Source: Serratia marcescens
GTDB lineage: Bacteria > Pseudomonadota > Gammaproteobacteria > Enterobacterales > Enterobacteriaceae
Assembly: GCF_001902635.1 (NCBI RefSeq)
Contig: NZ_MJAO01000007.1
Location: 1-64,000, forward strand
Direction: 5' to 3'
Length of the DNA: 64,000 nucleotides
The position numbers were made by a program, and so were the translations under genes. A model generated the notes under the pieces. That model was given only the letters and a program-made list of their open reading frames with translations, had not been told where the DNA came from and did no database searches. Shown here in pieces: positions 19,407 through 30,964 of the stretch (position 1 is the first letter of the stretch; every line of letters starts with the position of its first letter).

Positions 19407-19424
19407 GGCGGGGGCAACCCCGCC
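19407..19424 (+). terminator. Hairpin after hok
   Basis: GGCGGGG-GCAA-CCCCGCC, a perfect seven-pair stem with a GNRA-like tetraloop, 7 bases after the hok stop. The T-run after it is weak (TTCT), so it may act partly as a stability element, as in hok mRNAs. Confidence 0.65.
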
Positions 19425-19459
19425 TTCTGGTCTCCAGGCGCGGTTTCCGGCACCCGACT

Positions 19460-19720
19460 TTACATTTCCAGCTCGATATCCGTCAGTGGCATACAGCAGC
19501 AGGGCAGGATCTCGCCGGCGTTGATAAACGCCAGCGGCTGTTGGCGGTAGGCCACTTCGCCTTTCACCAGTTTCAGGCGGCAGGCACCGCAATAGCCGGA
19601 GCGGCATTGGTACTCCACCTGCACGTCGTGCAGTTCCAGCACGTCGAGCAGGCAGTTTTCACTGTTGGGGCAGGAGAGCTGCGTGCCGGCGGCGCGCAGC
19701 GTTACGATTGGCGTCGCCAT
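19460..19720 (-). CDS. yfaE: Ferredoxin-like protein maintaining the NrdB radical cofactor
   Basis: Small [2Fe-2S] ferredoxin of 86 residues. The plant-type cluster ligands are visible: Cys39, Cys44 and Cys47 (CRSGYCGAC) plus one cysteine of CCC at 74-76. E. coli YfaE reduces the diferric site of NrdB so that the tyrosyl radical can be rebuilt. It is the last gene of nrdA-nrdB-yfaE, separated from nrdB by three bases, in agreement with that job. Confidence 0.93.
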   Translation of the reverse strand: MATPIVTLRAAGTQLSCPNSENCLLDVLELHDVQVEYQCRSGYCGACRLKLVKGEVAYRQQPLAFINAGEILPCCCMPLTDIELEM

Positions 19721-19723
19721 CGC

Positions 19724-20854
19724 TTACAGTTCGAAGTCGCTCAGGTCGTCGGCGTTGATCTCCGAGTCGATCTGGCCAACCAGGTAGGAGCTCACTTCCA
19801 CTTCCTGCGGTGCCACCTGTACGTTGTCAGACACCAACCAGGCGTTGATCCACGGGATCGGGTTGGAGCGGGTCTCGAACGGCAGACCGAGGCCGACCGC
19901 CTGCATGCGGATATTGGTGATGTACTCCACATACTGGCACAGGATGTCTTTGTTCAGGCCGATCATCGAGCCGTCGCGGAACAGGTATTCCGCCCACTCT
20001 TTTTCCTGCTGGGCGGCCAGCACGAACAGATCGTAGCACTGCTGCTGGCATTCCTCGGCGATCTCCGCCATTTCCGGATCGTCGGCGCCGGAACGCATCA
20101 GGTTCAGCATGTGCTGGGTGCCGGTCAGGTGCAGCGCTTCGTCGCGGGCGATCAGCTTGATGATCTTGGCGTTGCCTTCCATCAGTTCGCGCTCGGCGAA
20201 CGCGAAGGAGCAGGCGAAGCTGACGTAGAAGCGGATCGCTTCCAGCGCGTTGACGCTCATCAGGCACAGATACAGCTGCTTCTTCAGCGCACGCAGATTG
20301 ACGGTGACGGTGTTACCGTTCACCTGGTGGGTGCCTTCACCCAGCAGGTGATAGTAGCTGGTCATCTCGATCAGATCGTCGTAGTAGCCGGAAATGTCTT
20401 TCGCGCGCTTCTTGATCTCTTCGTTGGTGACGATGTCGTCAAACACCAGCGCCGGATCGTTGACGATATTGCGGATGATATGGGTGTAGGAACGGGAGTG
20501 GATGGTCTCGGAGAACGACCAAGTTTCCACCCAGGTTTCCAGCTCAGGGATCGAGATCAGCGGCAGCAGGGCGACGTTCGGGCTGCGGCCCTGGATGGAG
20601 TCCAGCAGCGTCTGGTATTTCAGGTTGCTGATGAAGATGTGCTTCTCGTGCTCCGGCAGTGCCTGGTAATCGATGCGATCGCGGGAGACGTCAACCTCTT
20701 CCGGGCGCCAGAAGAAGGAGAGCTGTTTTTCGATCAGTTTTTCGAAGATTTCATGCTTTTGCTGGTCGAAACGCGCAACGTTTACCGACTGGCCGAAGAA
20801 CATCGGCTCTTGCAGCTGGTCGTTTTTGGTCTGAGAAAAAGTGGTGTAAGCCAT
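19724..20854 (-). CDS. nrdB: Ribonucleotide reductase class Ia, beta subunit
   Basis: Radical-bearing subunit of aerobic ribonucleotide reductase, 376 residues as in E. coli. The radical tyrosine lies in [16 protein letters not shown] (about Tyr123), and the di-iron ligands are in [17 protein letters not shown] and [13 protein letters not shown]. The C-terminal tail ends in DLSDFEL, the peptide that docks on NrdA. It is transcribed after nrdA, with a 67-base gap. Confidence 0.97.
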   Translation of the reverse strand: MAYTTFSQTKNDQLQEPMFFGQSVNVARFDQQKHEIFEKLIEKQLSFFWRPEEVDVSRDRIDYQALPEHEKHIFISNLKYQTLLDSIQGRSPNVALLPLISIPELETWVETWSFSETIHSRSYTHIIRNIVNDPALVFDDIVTNEEIKKRAKDISGYYDDLIEMTSYYHLLGEGTHQVNGNTVTVNLRALKKQLYLCLMSVNALEAIRFYVSFACSFAFAERELMEGNAKIIKLIARDEALHLTGTQHMLNLMRSGADDPEMAEIAEECQQQCYDLFVLAAQQEKEWAEYLFRDGSMIGLNKDILCQYVEYITNIRMQAVGLGLPFETRSNPIPWINAWLVSDNVQVAPQEVEVSSYLVGQIDSEINADDLSDFEL

Positions 20855-20921
20855 AAGCCTGAATCCATCGTAACGTGGCTAAATGAAGGGGCCGGAAAAT
20901 TCCGGCCCGCTAGGTCAAACT

Positions 20922-23210
20922 TTAGATCTTGCAGGCGCCGCTTTCGCAGTCGTCATCACCGGCTTTGGCAGGCTGCAAATCTTCCTGGGCGTCTTCCGCA
21001 CCGTCGCGGGTATTTTGGTAGTACAGCGTTTTTACGCCGAACTTGTAGGTGGTGAGCAGGTCTTTCAACAGCTGCTTCATCGGCACCTTGCCGCCCGGGA
21101 AGCGACTTGGATCGTAGTTGGTATTGGCGGAGATCGACTGGTCGATGAATTTCTGCATCAGGCCGACCAGCTGCAGATAACCGTCGTTGCTCGGCATTTC
21201 CCACAGCAACTCGTAGTTGTCTTTCAGGCGCTCATACTCCGGCACCACCTGGCGCAGGATGCCGTCTTTCGACGCTTTGATGCTGATGTGGCCGCGTGGC
21301 GGCTCGATGCCGTTGGTGGCGTTGGAAATCTGCGAAGAGGTTTCCGAAGGCATCAGAGCGGACAGCGTCGAGTTGCGCAGGCCGGTTTCCTGGATCTCTT
21401 TACGCAGGGTTTCCCAGTCGTAGTGCAGCGGTTCGCTGCAAACGACGTCCAGATCTTTCTTGTAGGTGTCGATCGGCAGGATGCCCTGCGAATAGGTGGT
21501 TTCTTTGAACCACGGGCAGGCGCCTTGTTCCTGAGCCAAACGGTTGGAGGCTTTCAGCAGGTAGTACTGAATGGCTTCAAACGTTCTGTGGGTCAGGTTG
21601 TTGGCGCTGCCGTCGGAGTAACGCACGCCGTTCTTCGCCAGGTAATAGGCGAAGTTGATCACGCCGATGCCCAGGGTACGACGGCCCATCGCGCCGCGGT
21701 GGGCGGCCTTGATCGGGTAATCCTGGTAATCCAGCAGGGCGTCGAGAGAACGCACCGCCAGGGTCGCCAGCTCTTCCAGATCGTCCAGGCTGTCGATTGC
21801 GCCCAGGTTGAAGGCGGACAGGGTGCACAGCGCGATCTCGCCGTTTTCGTCGTTGACGTCATCCAGCGGCTTGGTCGGCAGCGCGATTTCCAGGCACAGG
21901 TTGGACTGACGCACCGGCGCGATCTGCGGATCGAACGGGCTGTGGGTGTTGCAGTGGTCGACGTTCTGGATGTAGATGCGGCCGGTAGAGGCGCGCTCTT
22001 GCATCATCAGCGAGAACAGCTCAACCGCTTTCACGCGTTTCTGGCGAATGCTGTCGTCTTTCTCGTACTGGGTGTACAGGCGCTCGAATTCGTCCTGATC
22101 GGCGAAGAACGCATCGTACAGCCCCGGCACGTCGGACGGGCTGAACAGGGTGATGTCTTCGCCCTTGATCAGGCGCTGGTACATCAGGCGGTTCAGCTGC
22201 ACGCCGTAGTCCATGTGGCGCACGCGGTTGCCTTCAACGCCGCGGTTGTTTTTCAACACCAGCAGGCTTTCCACTTCCAGATGCCACATCGGGTAGAACA
22301 GCGTCGCAGCGCCACCGCGCACGCCGCCCTGCGAGCAGGATTTGACGGCGGTCTGGAAATGTTTGTAGAACGGGATGCAGCCGGTATGGAAGGCTTCACC
22401 GCCACGGATCGGGCTGCCCAGCGCGCGGATGCGGCCGGCGTTGATGCCGATGCCGGCGCGTTGCGAAACGTATTTCACAATGGCACTGGAGGTGGCGTTG
22501 ATGGAATCCAGGCTGTCGCCGCACTCGATCAGCACGCAGGAGCTGAACTGGCGGGTAGGGGTGCGCACGCCGGACATGATCGGCGTAGGCAGCGAAATCT
22601 TGAAGGTGGAAATCGCGTCGTAGAAACGTTTGACGTAATCCAGACGGGTTTCACGCGGGTAGTTGGAGAACAGGCAAGCAGACACCAACATGTACAGGAA
22701 CTGGGCGCTTTCGTAGATCTCGCCGCTGACGCGGTTCTGCACCAGATACTTGCCTTCCAGCTGCTTGACGGCAGCATAGGAGAAGTTCATGTCGCGCCAG
22801 TGATCGATAAAGGAGTCCATCTGCTCGAACTCTTCAGCGCTGTAGTCTTCCAGCAGATGTTTATCGTACTTGCCCATCTCTACCATGCGGATCACGTGAT
22901 CGTGCAGCTTTGGCGGCTCGAACTGGCCGTAAGCCTTTTTACGCAGGTGGAAGATCGCCAGGCGAGCGGCCAGATACTGATAGTCCGGCGCATCGCGGGA
23001 AATCAGGTCGGCAGCGGCTTTGATGATGGTTTCGTGAATGTCGGCAGTTTTGATGCCGTCATAAAACTGAATGTGTGAACGCAACTCTACTTGAGAAACC
23101 GAGACGTTGTGTAATCCTTCTGCGGCCCAATCGATGACCCGGTGGATTTTGTCGAGGTTGATGCGCTCTTTACGGCCATCGCGTTTAGTTACAAGCAGAC
23201 TTTGGTTCAT
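20922..23210 (-). CDS. nrdA: Ribonucleotide reductase class Ia, alpha subunit
   Basis: Catalytic subunit reducing ribonucleoside diphosphates, 762 residues (E. coli 761). The N-terminal ATP cone begins LLVTKRDGRKERINLDKIHR. Redox cysteines are seen in RQFSSCVLIECG, in the thiyl-radical site RQSNLCLEIALP and in IALCTLSAFN, and the C-terminal shuttle pair in CESGACKI. It heads the operon nrdA-nrdB-yfaE. Control elements lie just upstream: an NrdR-type box and a consensus DnaA box. Confidence 0.97.
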   Translation of the reverse strand: MNQSLLVTKRDGRKERINLDKIHRVIDWAAEGLHNVSVSQVELRSHIQFYDGIKTADIHETIIKAAADLISRDAPDYQYLAARLAIFHLRKKAYGQFEPPKLHDHVIRMVEMGKYDKHLLEDYSAEEFEQMDSFIDHWRDMNFSYAAVKQLEGKYLVQNRVSGEIYESAQFLYMLVSACLFSNYPRETRLDYVKRFYDAISTFKISLPTPIMSGVRTPTRQFSSCVLIECGDSLDSINATSSAIVKYVSQRAGIGINAGRIRALGSPIRGGEAFHTGCIPFYKHFQTAVKSCSQGGVRGGAATLFYPMWHLEVESLLVLKNNRGVEGNRVRHMDYGVQLNRLMYQRLIKGEDITLFSPSDVPGLYDAFFADQDEFERLYTQYEKDDSIRQKRVKAVELFSLMMQERASTGRIYIQNVDHCNTHSPFDPQIAPVRQSNLCLEIALPTKPLDDVNDENGEIALCTLSAFNLGAIDSLDDLEELATLAVRSLDALLDYQDYPIKAAHRGAMGRRTLGIGVINFAYYLAKNGVRYSDGSANNLTHRTFEAIQYYLLKASNRLAQEQGACPWFKETTYSQGILPIDTYKKDLDVVCSEPLHYDWETLRKEIQETGLRNSTLSALMPSETSSQISNATNGIEPPRGHISIKASKDGILRQVVPEYERLKDNYELLWEMPSNDGYLQLVGLMQKFIDQSISANTNYDPSRFPGGKVPMKQLLKDLLTTYKFGVKTLYYQNTRDGAEDAQEDLQPAKAGDDDCESGACKI

Positions 23211-23276
23211 GTGGTGTTTTACCTGTCCGTATGGTGCCCCTAAGCAGAAAGTGTAGTCGCTCTGCTCAGTATGTAA

Positions 23277-23322
23277 ACACTATATATAGGGGTTGTATGT
23301 CGGTGAGGTAACAAGATAGTGA
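23277..23322 (-). promoter_or_regulatory. NrdR-type boxes before nrdA
   Basis: ACACTATATATAGGGG (23277-23292) agrees well with the NrdR box consensus (ACACTATATATAGTGT). A second, weaker half-match ending ATAGTG lies at about 23307-23322, roughly three helical turns away, as expected for paired NrdR boxes. NrdR represses ribonucleotide reductase operons when dATP is high. Confidence 0.7.
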
Positions 23323-23362
23323 GAAAAAAGGGCGTTTGCAAGTGAACAAAACCGGCCTAATT

Positions 23363-23371
23363 TGTGGATAA
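23363..23371 (-). promoter_or_regulatory. Consensus DnaA box upstream of nrdA
   Basis: TGTGGATAA on the plus strand is the reverse complement of TTATCCACA, a perfect DnaA box, about 155 bases before nrdA. In E. coli DnaA-ATP acts on nrdAB transcription, so the site is probably functional. Confidence 0.65.
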
Positions 23372-23649
23372 CTTGGGGGTGAAATGTAACTTGCCGCGCG
23401 AAGCGCGCGCCGTGACTGGCGCGACAAGCTTGTCAATATCCGCATTCAGATTTTACTGAAAAACTGAAAAAGCCGATCGTTTGGCGCTTTATTAAACGTT
23501 AGAAAAAAACGGCATATTGATCTGATTTAATATTCTAAAAAACTGTTTACAACGGCTATTTTGATCGAAGTTGCGGAAATTAGGCATTTTTCCTAATGCG
23601 CCGCTGGCGCCGTACCCCGGCAAGGCAGGGCCGGCGCGGTTTACAGCGT
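23372..23649. other. nrdA-ubiG intergenic remainder
   Basis: No gene. It holds a GC-rich inverted stretch (GCCGCGCGAAGCGCGCGCC region, about 23393-23411) and an AT-rich section (23480-23590) that is probably the far upstream part of the nrd regulatory region. Downstream of the minus-strand ubiG stop, the stretch 23598-23640 is GC-rich and may hold its terminator, though no clear T-run follows. Confidence 0.4.
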
Positions 23650-24375
23650 TCAGCCTTCGTGCTGGGTATGTACCATGTAGTTCACGTCAACGTTGCGCCC
23701 AAGCTTGAAATGATCGGTGATCGGGTTGTAATGCAGGCCGATCATGTGCTTTTCGCGCAGCGGCGTGCCGTCAATCCAGCCGATCAGTTCGGAAGGGCGA
23801 ATAAACTTCTTATGATCGTGGGTGCCCTGTGGCACCATCTTCAGCACGTACTCCGCGCCGATTACCGCCATCAGCCAGGCTTTGGTGTTGCGGTTGATGG
23901 TAGAGAAGAACACGTGGCCGCCCGGTTTCACCAGCTGGGCGCAGGCGCGTACCACCGAGGCAGGATCGGGCACGTGCTCCAGCATCTCCATGCAGGTGAC
24001 CACGTCGTAGCGCTGTGGGTTGGCCTGCGCGTGGCTTTCCACCGTTTCCTGTACATAGGTGACGCTCATGCCGCTTTCCAGCGCGTGCAAACGGGCGACC
24101 TGCAGCGGTTCCGCACCCATGTCCAGGCCGGTCACCTGTGCGCCCTCGCGCGCCATGCTTTCCGCCAGAATGCCGCCGCCGCAGCCCACGTCGAGCACCT
24201 GCTTGTCAAAAATGCCGCCGGCACGCTGCATGATGTAATTCAGGCGCAGCGGGTTGATGCGGTGCAGCGGTTTGAACTCGCCTTCCAGATCCCACCAGCG
24301 GGAGGCGACGGCCTCGAACTTGGCGATTTCCTGGTGGTCAACGTTTTGCACTTGGCTGGATGATTCTGCGTTCAT
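23650..24375 (-). CDS. ubiG: Ubiquinone O-methyltransferase
   Basis: SAM-dependent methyltransferase for both O-methylation steps of ubiquinone synthesis, 241 residues from the ATG at 24375. The SAM motif [20 protein letters not shown], the acidic GLDMGAEPL and the post-motif [11 protein letters not shown] are present. The frame is open to 24432, but the N-terminus [20 protein letters not shown] matches UbiG directly. It is divergent from gyrA, as in E. coli. Confidence 0.95.
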   Translation of the reverse strand: MNAESSSQVQNVDHQEIAKFEAVASRWWDLEGEFKPLHRINPLRLNYIMQRAGGIFDKQVLDVGCGGGILAESMAREGAQVTGLDMGAEPLQVARLHALESGMSVTYVQETVESHAQANPQRYDVVTCMEMLEHVPDPASVVRACAQLVKPGGHVFFSTINRNTKAWLMAVIGAEYVLKMVPQGTHDHKKFIRPSELIGWIDGTPLREKHMIGLHYNPITDHFKLGRNVDVNYMVHTQHEG

Positions 24376-24572
24376 GGGCTGGTCTGGCTCCTTGTTCTCG
24401 TTGCGCGGATTATACATGTTCCGGCGCGGCATCGTCTGCGCCGATGCGTTTTTAGCGCACTTATCTGCACAATTTCCGTGAAACAGCGGCGGTTATTTCC
24501 CCGTAAAGCGCGCTTTGTGATATAGTTTTACACCTTTGCCACTATGGCAGCGGGCAGATGAATCATTAGTAG

Positions 24573-27230
<2,658 letters not shown>

Positions 27231-27276
27231 ACAAGGTGAGGGCGTCGGCATGCCGACACCGTAATGCACTGAGACA

Positions 27277-27308
27277 AAAGGGCCTGGCAGCGATGCTAGG
27301 CCCTTTTT
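27277..27308 (+). terminator. Terminator after gyrA
   Basis: AAAGGGCCT ... AGGCCCTTTTT: stem GGGCCT/AGGCCC with an extended GGCAGCGATGCT interior, followed by five T. A separate perfect palindrome, GTCGGCATGCCGAC (27244-27257), lies between the gyrA stop and this terminator; its role is unknown. Confidence 0.85.
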
Positions 27309-27396
27309 CAGTTATATGGTTTAATTGGCGCACCGAGCCGCCGGCCGCTGCGCCGGCGACAACGCGCGCCGCCCCTGACTTTCGTATGGTATCCGA

Positions 27397-30252
27397 TTGA
27401 AATACTTAGCCTCTTTTCGAACTACGCTGAAGATATCCCGCTATCTGTTCCGGGTGCTGGCGATTTTGCTGTGGTCGTTGGGGGCGCTGCTCACCACTTT
27501 CTACATTCTGAATATCCTGCATCAAAAAGAGTCGGACATCCGGCAGGAGTACAATCTCAATTTCGATCAGGCGCAGGGTTACATTCGCCATTCTGCCGAC
27601 ATCATTCGTGATATCAAGTATATGGCCGAGAATCGACTCAACGGCTCGGTCAGCAGCATGGACATGTTCAGCGGGATGTTTCCCGGCAAGAGCAGCCCAT
27701 CGCAATTCTTTCCGCTGTACCCGGAATCCAACTGCGCGCTGAGCACCACCTACCGCAGTTCGCTCGATTCGCTGAGTGGCCTGATCCAGTATTGGAAAGA
27801 GAACTTCGTGGCGGCCTACGATCTCAATCGGGTGTTCTTCATCGATGGCGACAGCCTGTGCATGGCGGAGTTCGGTGGCGGTAACGCGACCGCCAATCGG
27901 GAGAACGTGCTGAAGTCGCTGCACGAGCGCATTCTGAAATACCGCAACGCCAAGACACTGGACAAAGACAATAACCTGTATTGGATCAGCCCCAGTGCGC
28001 AGCGGCCGGACGTGGGTTACCTGTATGTGCTGACACCGATTTATATCGGCAACAAGCTGGAGGCGCTGCTGGGCATCGAGCAAACCGTCCGGCTGGAGGA
28101 TTTCGTCACCGCCGGCAACCTGCCGATCGGCGTCACGCTGCTGGATGAAAACAACGAACCGGTGCTGCGCCTGGCGGATGGCGATCGCTATGCCGCTTCG
28201 CTCAACAGCTACCCTGCCGAGCATGCCTACTTCGGCTATGTCGACAATTACCGCGACCTGATCCTGAAAAAAGCGTTGCCCCCTTCTTCACTGAGCATCG
28301 TTTATGCGCTGCCGGTGAAAAGCGTGGTAGAACGTTTCAAGATGCTGATCCTCAACGCGCTGTTGTTGAACCTGCTGTCGGCCATTGTGCTGTTCACGCT
28401 GGCGTGGCTGTTTGAGCGCAAGATGTTCCTGCCGGCAGAGGACAACGCCTTCCGGCTGGAAGAGCATGAGCAGTTCAACCGCAAGATAGTCGCCTCGGCG
28501 CCGGTGGGTATCTGCATACTGCGCATCAGCGACGGCACCAATATCCTGAGTAACGAATTGGCGCACAACTACATCAACCTGTTGACCCATGAAGACCGCG
28601 ATCGCATTACGCGCATCATTTGCGAACAGCAGGCGAATTTCGTCGATGTGATGACCAGCAACAACAACAACCTGCAGATCAGCTTTGTCCACTCGCGCTA
28701 CCGTAACGAAGAGGTGGCGATCTGCGTGCTGGTGGACGTCAGCGCGCGCGTGAAGATGGAAGAGTCTCTGCAGGAGATGGCGGCAGCGGCGGAGCAGGCC
28801 AGCCAGTCTAAATCGATGTTCCTGGCCACCGTCAGCCATGAGCTGCGCACGCCGCTGTACGGCATTATCGGCAACCTCGACCTGTTGCAGACCAAGGCGT
28901 TGCCGCAAGGGGTGGATCGGCTGGTCAACGCGATGAACAACTCTTCCGGCCTGCTGCTGAAGATCATCAGCGATATTCTCGACTTCTCCAAGATCGAATC
29001 CGAGCAGCTGAAGATCGAACCGCGTGAATTCTCTTGCCTGGAGGTGATCACCCATATCGCCGGCAACTATTTGCCGCTGGTGGTGAAGAAGCGTCTGGGA
29101 TTGTACTGCTTTATCGAACAGAACGTGCCGGAGCGTATCTTCGGCGATCCGGTGCGCTTGCAGCAGGTGCTGTCCAATCTGGTGAACAACGCCATCAAAT
29201 TCACCGATACCGGCTGTATCGTGTTGCAGGTTTGCACCCGCGGCAGCTACCTGGAGTTCAGCGTGCGTGATACCGGCGTCGGCATCCCGGAGAAGGAGAT
29301 CTCGCGCCTGTTCGATCCGTTCTTCCAGGTCGGCACCGGCGTACAGCGGCACTTCCAGGGCACCGGCCTGGGGTTGGCAATCTGTGAAAAGCTGATCAAC
29401 CTGATGGACGGCGATATCTCCGTCGAGTCCGAGCCGGGGTTGGGCAGCCTGTTCAGCATCCGCATTCCGCTGTTCAACGCCCAGTTCCCGATCCCGCAGG
29501 CCAGCGATACCTGGCAGGGCCGTCGGCTGTGGCTGGCTATCCGCAACCAGCGGCTGGAAAGCTATCTGATGGCGATTCTGGGCGGCTATGGCGCCGATAT
29601 CCAGCGCTATGACGGGCAGGAGACCGCCGCCGGGGAAGTGATGCTCAGCGATTACCCGCTGATGTTGGACATGCCGCTGCTGGCCCAGATCCAATTCTCT
29701 ACCGAGCACATCGGCCCGTCGCTGGAAACCCGGCCGGGCTATTGGATGCACAGCACTTCCACGCCGCGTGAGACGCTGACCTTGCTTAACCGATTGTTCG
29801 GCGTCGGCGCGGCAGAGGCGCTGGTGCAGCTGCCGGTGCCCGCCAAGGCCAGCGCGGCGGACAACGGCGATATTCATCTGCTGGTGGTCGATGATCATCC
29901 TATCAACCGCCGCCTGTTGTCCGATCAGTTGGGATCGTTGGGGTATCAGGTGGTGACCGCCAACGACGGCGTCGACGCGCTCGGCGTGCTGAAGCAGCAC
30001 CACGTCGATATCGTGCTGACCGACGTCAATATGCCGAATATGGACGGCTATCGCCTGACGCAGGAACTGCGGCAGATGCAGTTCAGCGCGCCGGTGATCG
30101 GCGTGACGGCGAACGCGTTGGCGGAGGAAAAACAGCGCTGTATCGAGGCAGGCATGGATAACTGCCTGTCGAAACCGGTCACGCTGGAGACGCTGGAGCA
30201 GACGTTGGCCTATTACAGCCAACAGGTGCGCCGCAGCCGCAGCGGGGCCTGA
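27397..30252 (+). CDS. rcsC: Hybrid sensor histidine kinase of the Rcs phosphorelay
   Basis: Inner-membrane hybrid kinase of 951 residues that passes phosphate through RcsD to RcsB in response to envelope stress. In order: a first membrane helix (about 20-42), a periplasmic domain, a second helix (about 315-337), the RcsC ABL-type linker domain, the HisKA box (FLATVSHELRTPLYGIIGNL, about residue 480), the ATPase boxes (NLVNNAIKFTD; RDTGVGIPE; GTGLGLAICEKL) and a receiver domain with the phospho-Asp in VLTDVNMPNMDGY. The start is TTG at 27397; no in-frame ATG gives the conserved MKYLASFRTTLK N-terminus. It converges on rcsB. Confidence 0.96.
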   Translation: MKYLASFRTTLKISRYLFRVLAILLWSLGALLTTFYILNILHQKESDIRQEYNLNFDQAQGYIRHSADIIRDIKYMAENRLNGSVSSMDMFSGMFPGKSSPSQFFPLYPESNCALSTTYRSSLDSLSGLIQYWKENFVAAYDLNRVFFIDGDSLCMAEFGGGNATANRENVLKSLHERILKYRNAKTLDKDNNLYWISPSAQRPDVGYLYVLTPIYIGNKLEALLGIEQTVRLEDFVTAGNLPIGVTLLDENNEPVLRLADGDRYAASLNSYPAEHAYFGYVDNYRDLILKKALPPSSLSIVYALPVKSVVERFKMLILNALLLNLLSAIVLFTLAWLFERKMFLPAEDNAFRLEEHEQFNRKIVASAPVGICILRISDGTNILSNELAHNYINLLTHEDRDRITRIICEQQANFVDVMTSNNNNLQISFVHSRYRNEEVAICVLVDVSARVKMEESLQEMAAAAEQASQSKSMFLATVSHELRTPLYGIIGNLDLLQTKALPQGVDRLVNAMNNSSGLLLKIISDILDFSKIESEQLKIEPREFSCLEVITHIAGNYLPLVVKKRLGLYCFIEQNVPERIFGDPVRLQQVLSNLVNNAIKFTDTGCIVLQVCTRGSYLEFSVRDTGVGIPEKEISRLFDPFFQVGTGVQRHFQGTGLGLAICEKLINLMDGDISVESEPGLGSLFSIRIPLFNAQFPIPQASDTWQGRRLWLAIRNQRLESYLMAILGGYGADIQRYDGQETAAGEVMLSDYPLMLDMPLLAQIQFSTEHIGPSLETRPGYWMHSTSTPRETLTLLNRLFGVGAAEALVQLPVPAKASAADNGDIHLLVVDDHPINRRLLSDQLGSLGYQVVTANDGVDALGVLKQHHVDIVLTDVNMPNMDGYRLTQELRQMQFSAPVIGVTANALAEEKQRCIEAGMDNCLSKPVTLETLEQTLAYYSQQVRRSRSGA

Positions 30253-30257
30253 AAAGC

Positions 30258-30287
30258 AAACAGGCACGGCGAATGCCGTGCCTGTTT
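30258..30287. terminator. Bidirectional terminator rcsC/rcsB
   Basis: AAACAGGCACGGC-GAAT-GCCGTGCCTGTTT, a perfect ten-pair GC-rich stem with A and T flanks, between convergent rcsC and rcsB. Confidence 0.88.
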
Positions 30288-30313
30288 GGCGTTAACCTGC
30301 CGTGAGGCGGGAT

Positions 30314-30964
30314 TTACTCTTTGTCCAGCGGCGTCATGCTGACGGAGGAGAGGTAGTTGAGCAGGGCGATGTCGTTTTCGACGCCCAGTTTCATCATCGC
30401 CGATTTCTTCTGGCTGCTGATGGTTTTGATGCTGCGGTTGAGTTTCTTGGCGATTTCGGTAACCAGGAAACCTTCGGCGAACAGGCGCAGTACTTCGCTC
30501 TCTTTCGGCGACAGACGTTTGTCGCCATACCCGCTGGCGCTGATTTTCTCCAGCAGTTTGGAGACGCTTTCCGGCGTGAACTTCTTGCCTTTCTGCAAGG
30601 CGGCCAGCGCCTTCGGCAGATCGGTCGGCGCGCCCTGTTTCAGCACGATGCCTTCGATATCCAGATCCAATACCGCGCTCAGGATCGCCGGGTTGTTGTT
30701 CATGGTCAGCACGATGATCGACAACTGCGGATAGTGGCGCTTGATGTATTTAATCAGCGTGATGCCGTCGCCATACTTGTCACCCGGCATCGACAGATCG
30801 GTGATCAGTACGTTGGCGTCCAGCTTGGACAGATTGTTGATCAGTGCGGTTGAGTCTTCGAACTCCCCAACGACATTCACCCATTCAATTTGCTCAAGTG
30901 ACTTCCGGATGCCAAACAGTACGATAGGATGGTCATCAGCAATAATTACGTTCAGGTTATTCAT
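30314..30964 (-). CDS. rcsB: Rcs response regulator
   Basis: Receiver plus LuxR-type DNA-binding regulator of 216 residues, the E. coli length. The phospho-Asp lies in VLITDLSMPGDKYGDG (about Asp56), and the helix-turn-helix in LSPKESEVLRLFAEG ... VTEIAKKLNRSIKTISSQ. RcsB controls capsule, motility and envelope genes, alone or with partners such as RcsA. Its start overlaps the rcsD end by 8 bases, so the two are co-transcribed. Confidence 0.97.
   Translation of the reverse strand: MNNLNVIIADDHPIVLFGIRKSLEQIEWVNVVGEFEDSTALINNLSKLDANVLITDLSMPGDKYGDGITLIKYIKRHYPQLSIIVLTMNNNPAILSAVLDLDIEGIVLKQGAPTDLPKALAALQKGKKFTPESVSKLLEKISASGYGDKRLSPKESEVLRLFAEGFLVTEIAKKLNRSIKTISSQKKSAMMKLGVENDIALLNYLSSVSMTPLDKE

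Noticed and set aside
20883..23078. A 731-codon plus-strand open frame opposite nrdA
   Set aside because: It is the antisense shadow of a GC-rich, highly conserved gene; composition is His/Val/Arg-rich with no family resemblance and no ribosome site.
28288..30267. A 659-codon minus-strand open frame opposite rcsC
   Set aside because: Shadow frame of rcsC; Gln/His/Arg-rich with no recognisable domain.
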